Positions 12,589 to 15,842 of a stretch of DNA of 15,842 nucleotides are shown one piece after another. The translations under genes and the position numbers were made by a program. A model generated the notes under the pieces. That model made no database searches. It was not told where the DNA came from and saw only the letters and a list, made by a program, of their open reading frames with translations. The stretch comes from Oscillatoria sp. Prado101 (GTDB lineage Bacteria; Cyanobacteriota; Cyanobacteriia; Cyanobacteriales; Oscillatoriaceae), in NCBI GenBank assembly GCA_025454445.1, contig JALOOK010000077.1:1-15842 (forward strand), in the 5' to 3' direction. Position 1 is the stretch's first letter, and each line of letters begins with the position of its first letter.

Positions 12589-15573
12589 ATGTCTAACTCT
12601 GCCCCTGCTTCCAACCCATCCGCCGGCCATTCCGAGCCGGCAGCAGGCCCAACGCTGGTACTCGTTGATGGCCACTCGCTAGCCTTTCGCGCCCATCACG
12701 CCTTAGCCAGAAGTCGGGATGGGGGCTTGAGGACATCCACCGGCATCCCCACCAGCGTCTGCCATGTCTTCCTCAAGTCCCTGCTGCAGGTGATAGAAAC
12801 AGAGAAGCCGCAATATCTTGCGATCGCCTTTGACCTCGGCGAGCCCACCTTCCGCCACGAAGCAGACGCCACCTACAAAGCGGACAGGACGGACACACCG
12901 GCAGACTTGCTCATCGAGCTGGAAAATCTCCAGGAACTGCTCAGCGCCTTGAACCTGCAGGCGGTCACCGCTCCGGGTTACGAGGCGGACGACGTTTTGG
13001 GCACCCTGGCACAGCGGGCGAGCGAGGCGGGGTATCGGGCGAAAATTGTCACCGGCGACCGGGATTTGTTTCAACTGGTGGATGCGGCAAAAGGCATCAG
13101 CGTCCTGTATCTCAGTCAGGATACCTTCGGGCGCTCCGCAAAAGCCATCGCCCGCGAGTTTGGCCCAGAAGAGGTCAAGGAGAAACTCGGCGTAACACCG
13201 GCTCAGGTGGTCGATTACAAAGCCCTGTGCGGTGACGCCTCCGATAACATCCCCGGCGTTAAGGGGATTGGGGACAAGACAGCCGTGAGTTTGCTAAGCG
13301 AATACGGCTCGATCGACGGGATCTACGCCGCGACAGACAATATCAAAGGAGCCGTCAAGAAAAAGCTGGAAGCGGGGAAAGCAGACGCCTATCACTCCCA
13401 GCACCTGGCGAGAATTGTCCTCGACGTGCCGGTGGAAATTGAGCTCGAAGACTGCAAGCTCAAGGATTTTGACGAGGGGGCGCTCGTACCGCTGCTGGAA
13501 AAGTTCGAGTTCAAGAGCTTCTTGAGCAAAATCAAGCAAATGCACGCACTGTTTGGCGGCGCAACTGAGCCGGCGAGCGATCCTGAGCCGGTGCCGGCAC
13601 GGGCGATCGCAGCCGCACCGGCACCCCTGCTGGAAGACCGGCAACTGTCGCTGTTCGACGAACCGGCAGCCCCAGCCGCTGCAGAACCGCCGGTGCCAAC
13701 AGTCCGGGAGCCGGTGCCGATTAAGCCGCGCATTATTGACACGCCGGAAAAGCTGGCGGAGTTGGTGCAGTTGCTGCAAACCCGCACTAACTCTGATACC
13801 CCTGTAGCTTGGGACACGGAAACCACTGCGCTGGAGCCGCGTGACGCGCAACTGGTGGGGATTGGCTGCTGTTGGGGAGCCGGTGAGGAAGATGTGGCCT
13901 ATATTCCCACCGGCCACACTGCAGGGGAGAATCTGGACAAGACAGCGGTGTTGGATGCGTTGCGTCCGATTCTGGAAAGTGCGGACTATCCCAAAGCGCT
14001 GCACAATGCCAAATTTGACCGCTTGGTGCTGCGCTGTCAGGGGATTGAGCTAGCGGGTGTCGCCTTCGACACGCTGCTTGCAAGTTATGTGCTTTCGCCA
14101 GAAGGAGTCCACAACCTGAGTGATTTATCCCAGGCTAAGTTGGGGATAAGGGCTCAAAAGTACAAGTCTTTAAATTTGCCTAAAGGCAAAACAATTGCGC
14201 ATTTAGAGATTCCGGCGGTAGCGGACTACTGCGGGATGGATGTGCACACGACGTTCTTGCTGGTGGGGAAACTTCGGGAGGAATTGCAGGAAGCTGGGAG
14301 AGTTCACGAGTTGCTGCTGGAAGTTGAGCAGCCGCTAGAGCCGGTGCTGGCTGAGATGGAACACACGGGAATCCGCATTGATATCCCGTATCTGAAAGAG
14401 TTCTCAAAACAGCTGGAAAAGGATTTAGCAAAGATTGAGGAGGAAGCTTATAAGGCAGCCGGTGGGGAGGAATTCAATTTGGGTTCGCCGAAGCAGCTGA
14501 GCCAGTTGCTGTTTGAAAAGCTGAAATTAGATCCTAAGAAGTCGCGCAAAATCGCGACGGGTTACTCGACAGACGCGGCTGTTTTGGAAAAGCTGCAAGG
14601 CGATCATCCGGTTGTTGATTATATCTTAGAACACCGCACTTTGGCGAAGTTGAAGTCTACTTATGTGGACGCTTTGCCGGCACTGGTGCGGGCGGACACG
14701 GGGCGGGTGCATACGGATTTCAACCAGACGGCTACGGCGACGGGGCGGCTGTCTTCTTCTAATCCGAATTTGCAGAATATTCCGATTCGCACGGAATTTT
14801 CGCGGCAGATTCGCAAGGCGTTTCTGCCTGAAGAGGGATGGCTGCTGGTGTCGGCGGACTATTCGCAAATTGAGTTGCGGATTTTGGCGCACTTGAGTCA
14901 GGAGCCGGTGCTGGTGGAGGCTTACCGCAACAATCAGGACGTGCATACGGTGACGGCGAAGTTGCTGTTTGAGAAGGAAACGGTGAGTGCGGAGGAGCGC
15001 CGGTTTGGGAAGACGATTAATTTTGGGGTGATTTACGGGATGGGTTCAGCGCGGTTTGCGCGGGCGATTGGGAAGACGCCGGCGGAGGGGAAGCTGTTTA
15101 TTCAGCGGTTCTACCGGCGCTATCCGAAGGTGTTTGAATATTTGCAGCAGCTGCAAAGAGACGCGATCGCGCAGGGGTATGTGGAGACGATTTTGGGGCG
15201 TCGCCGGTATTTTACATTTGAGGGGGACAGTTTGCGCCGGTTGAAAGGGAGGAAGGAAGAGATTGACCTTGACAGCCTGAAAAAGCTGGGTCAGAATGAC
15301 GCGCAACTGCTGCGTGCGGCTGCGAACGCGCCGATTCAGGGTTCGAGTGCGGATATTATTAAGGTGGCGATGGTGCGGCTGCAGGAGAGGTTGCCCAATT
15401 GCGGGGCGCGTTTGCTGTTGCAGGTGCACGATGAGCTGGTGTTTGAAGTGATGCCGGCGGAGTGGGAGGAGTTGCAGCCGGTGATTAAATCGGTGATGGA
15501 GAGTGCTGTGCTGCTGAGTGTGCCGCTGGTGGTGGATATCCGTGCGGGGCAGAATTGGATGGAGGCGAAGTAG
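12589..15573 (+). CDS. polA: DNA polymerase I
   Basis: A 994-residue three-domain enzyme for Okazaki-fragment processing and repair. The 5'-nuclease (~20-320) shows DGHSLAF, FDLGEPTFRHE, EADDVLGTLA, TGDRDLFQLV and GDASDNIPGVKGIG. The 3'-5' exonuclease (~375-560) keeps all three sites: Exo I WDTET (D409, E411), Exo II HNAKFD (D477) and Exo III YCGMD (Y547, D551), so proofreading should work. The polymerase has motif A SADYSQIELR (D757), the O-helix RRFGKTINFGVIYG (K808, F812, Y816) and motif C QVHDELVFEV (H947, D948). The C-terminus (GQNWMEAK) is complete. The Pro/Ala-rich linker (~325-372) contains QLSLF at 352-356, matching the bacterial sliding-clamp-binding pentapeptide. About 25 extra, charged residues follow GRRRYF before AANAPIQG. 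I choose the ATG at 12589; a TTG six bases earlier is possible. All three perfect HIP1 octamers of the window lie here (12820, 13603, 15163). Confidence 0.97.
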   Translation: MSNSAPASNPSAGHSEPAAGPTLVLVDGHSLAFRAHHALARSRDGGLRTSTGIPTSVCHVFLKSLLQVIETEKPQYLAIAFDLGEPTFRHEADATYKADRTDTPADLLIELENLQELLSALNLQAVTAPGYEADDVLGTLAQRASEAGYRAKIVTGDRDLFQLVDAAKGISVLYLSQDTFGRSAKAIAREFGPEEVKEKLGVTPAQVVDYKALCGDASDNIPGVKGIGDKTAVSLLSEYGSIDGIYAATDNIKGAVKKKLEAGKADAYHSQHLARIVLDVPVEIELEDCKLKDFDEGALVPLLEKFEFKSFLSKIKQMHALFGGATEPASDPEPVPARAIAAAPAPLLEDRQLSLFDEPAAPAAAEPPVPTVREPVPIKPRIIDTPEKLAELVQLLQTRTNSDTPVAWDTETTALEPRDAQLVGIGCCWGAGEEDVAYIPTGHTAGENLDKTAVLDALRPILESADYPKALHNAKFDRLVLRCQGIELAGVAFDTLLASYVLSPEGVHNLSDLSQAKLGIRAQKYKSLNLPKGKTIAHLEIPAVADYCGMDVHTTFLLVGKLREELQEAGRVHELLLEVEQPLEPVLAEMEHTGIRIDIPYLKEFSKQLEKDLAKIEEEAYKAAGGEEFNLGSPKQLSQLLFEKLKLDPKKSRKIATGYSTDAAVLEKLQGDHPVVDYILEHRTLAKLKSTYVDALPALVRADTGRVHTDFNQTATATGRLSSSNPNLQNIPIRTEFSRQIRKAFLPEEGWLLVSADYSQIELRILAHLSQEPVLVEAYRNNQDVHTVTAKLLFEKETVSAEERRFGKTINFGVIYGMGSARFARAIGKTPAEGKLFIQRFYRRYPKVFEYLQQLQRDAIAQGYVETILGRRRYFTFEGDSLRRLKGRKEEIDLDSLKKLGQNDAQLLRAAANAPIQGSSADIIKVAMVRLQERLPNCGARLLLQVHDELVFEVMPAEWEELQPVIKSVMESAVLLSVPLVVDIRAGQNWMEAK

Positions 15574-15601
15574 GGAGGAAAAACCGGGAGCACAGCCCGG
15601 G

Positions 15602-15636
15602 GTAGGGTGCGTTCCCTAAAAGGGAACGCACCCTAC
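15602..15636. terminator. Perfect 16-bp hairpin after polA
   Basis: GTAGGGTGCGTTCCCT (15602-15617) pairs exactly with 15621-15636 over a three-base AAA loop, starting 28 bases after the polA stop codon. A T-run (CTTTTTT, 15654-15660) follows some distance away. It is also of a type seen dispersed in cyanobacterial intergenic DNA (GTGCGTTCCCT), so it may be a repeat element that happens to serve as terminator. Confidence 0.6.
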
Positions 15637-15671
15637 ATCTTTACTGTCAGGGGCTTTTTTATGGGTTGACA

Positions 15672-15691
15672 TAACCCAAGGGCTTGGGTTA
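15672..15691. repeat. Short perfect hairpin TAACCCAAG-GG-CTTGGGTTA
   Basis: The 9-bp arms at 15672-15680 and 15683-15691 are exact inverted copies around GG. It lies between the polA terminator candidate and the tandem array. Role unknown. Confidence 0.6.
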
Positions 15692-15712
15692 GTCTCAAGG
15701 AACGAACCGTTT

Positions 15713-15842
15713 GTAGTTGGGCTTCAGCCCTTGCGTTCGTAGTTGGGCTTCAGCCCAAAGCTTGTAGTTGGGCTTCAGCCCTTGCGTTCGTAGTTGGGCT
15801 TCAGCCCTTGCGTTCGTAGTTGGGCTTCAGCCCTTGCGTTCG
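15713..15842. repeat. Tandem repeat array, ~26-bp period, five copies to the window edge
   Basis: The 18-base core GTAGTTGGGCTTCAGCCC occurs at 15713, 15739, 15764, 15790 and 15816 (spacings 26, 25, 26, 26) without a mismatch. Spacers are TTGCGTTC (or T variants), except AAAGCTT after copy 2. Each core holds the small inverted repeat GGGCT-TC-AGCCC. The last spacer reaches the window end, so the array probably continues. Short, near-identical spacers exclude CRISPR. Confidence 0.95.

Noticed and set aside
15713..15842. CRISPR array
   Set aside because: Spacers are only 7-8 bases and nearly identical, and there are no cas genes; it is a simple tandem repeat.

Overview
The window looks like cyanobacterial chromosome, most likely from a filamentous species. 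The evidence is a secreted protein with a PEP-CTERM tail, three perfect HIP1 octamers (GCGATCGC), a heptanucleotide tandem repeat of the cyanobacterial STRR type, many intergenic palindromic repeats of kinds common in filamentous cyanobacteria, and a multi-PAS soluble histidine kinase. No rRNA, tRNA, CRISPR array, transposase or phage gene was recognised.

Layout. (1) 149-679 (+): a SOUL-family haem-binding-like protein. (2) 680-1158: a repeat-bearing intergenic region with a perfect 17-bp-arm palindrome. (3) 1159-7023 (+): a single-chain nonribosomal peptide synthetase with the order acyl-AMP ligase, PCP, C, A, PCP, TE. The first activating domain looks like an acyl-CoA synthetase rather than an amino-acid A domain, so the predicted product is an N-acylated amino acid or something similarly small. 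The second A domain lacks its A1 region and carries a 15-bp minisatellite (five VPADI units). (4) 7024-7184: palindromic repeats between convergent genes. (5) 7185-9698 (-): an orphan cytoplasmic histidine kinase with four PAS domains; a 7-bp tandem repeat lies in its ATPase domain. (6) 9699-10223: an AT-rich intergenic region with a cluster of dyads. (7) 10224-10644 (-): a YjbQ/UPF0047 gene broken by one frameshift, with a terminator-like leader upstream. (8) 11278-11994 (+): a PEP-CTERM exported protein. (9) 11995-12588: several repeats and a plausible sigma-70-type promoter. (10) 12589-15573 (+): full-length DNA polymerase I with intact 5'-nuclease, proofreading and polymerase motifs and a QLSLF clamp-binding-like motif in the linker. 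(11) 15574-15842: hairpins and a 26-bp tandem repeat array that runs off the window.

The genes do not form an obvious operon. Each stands alone, separated by repeat-rich spacers, and they serve unrelated jobs: specialised metabolism, signalling, cell surface and DNA repair. The most unusual points are the compact acyl-loading NRPS with a shortened A domain and an expandable repeat, the frame-shifting 7-bp repeat inside the kinase, the frameshifted yjbQ with its possible attenuator, and the clamp-motif candidate in Pol I. No clearly new multi-gene system was seen.
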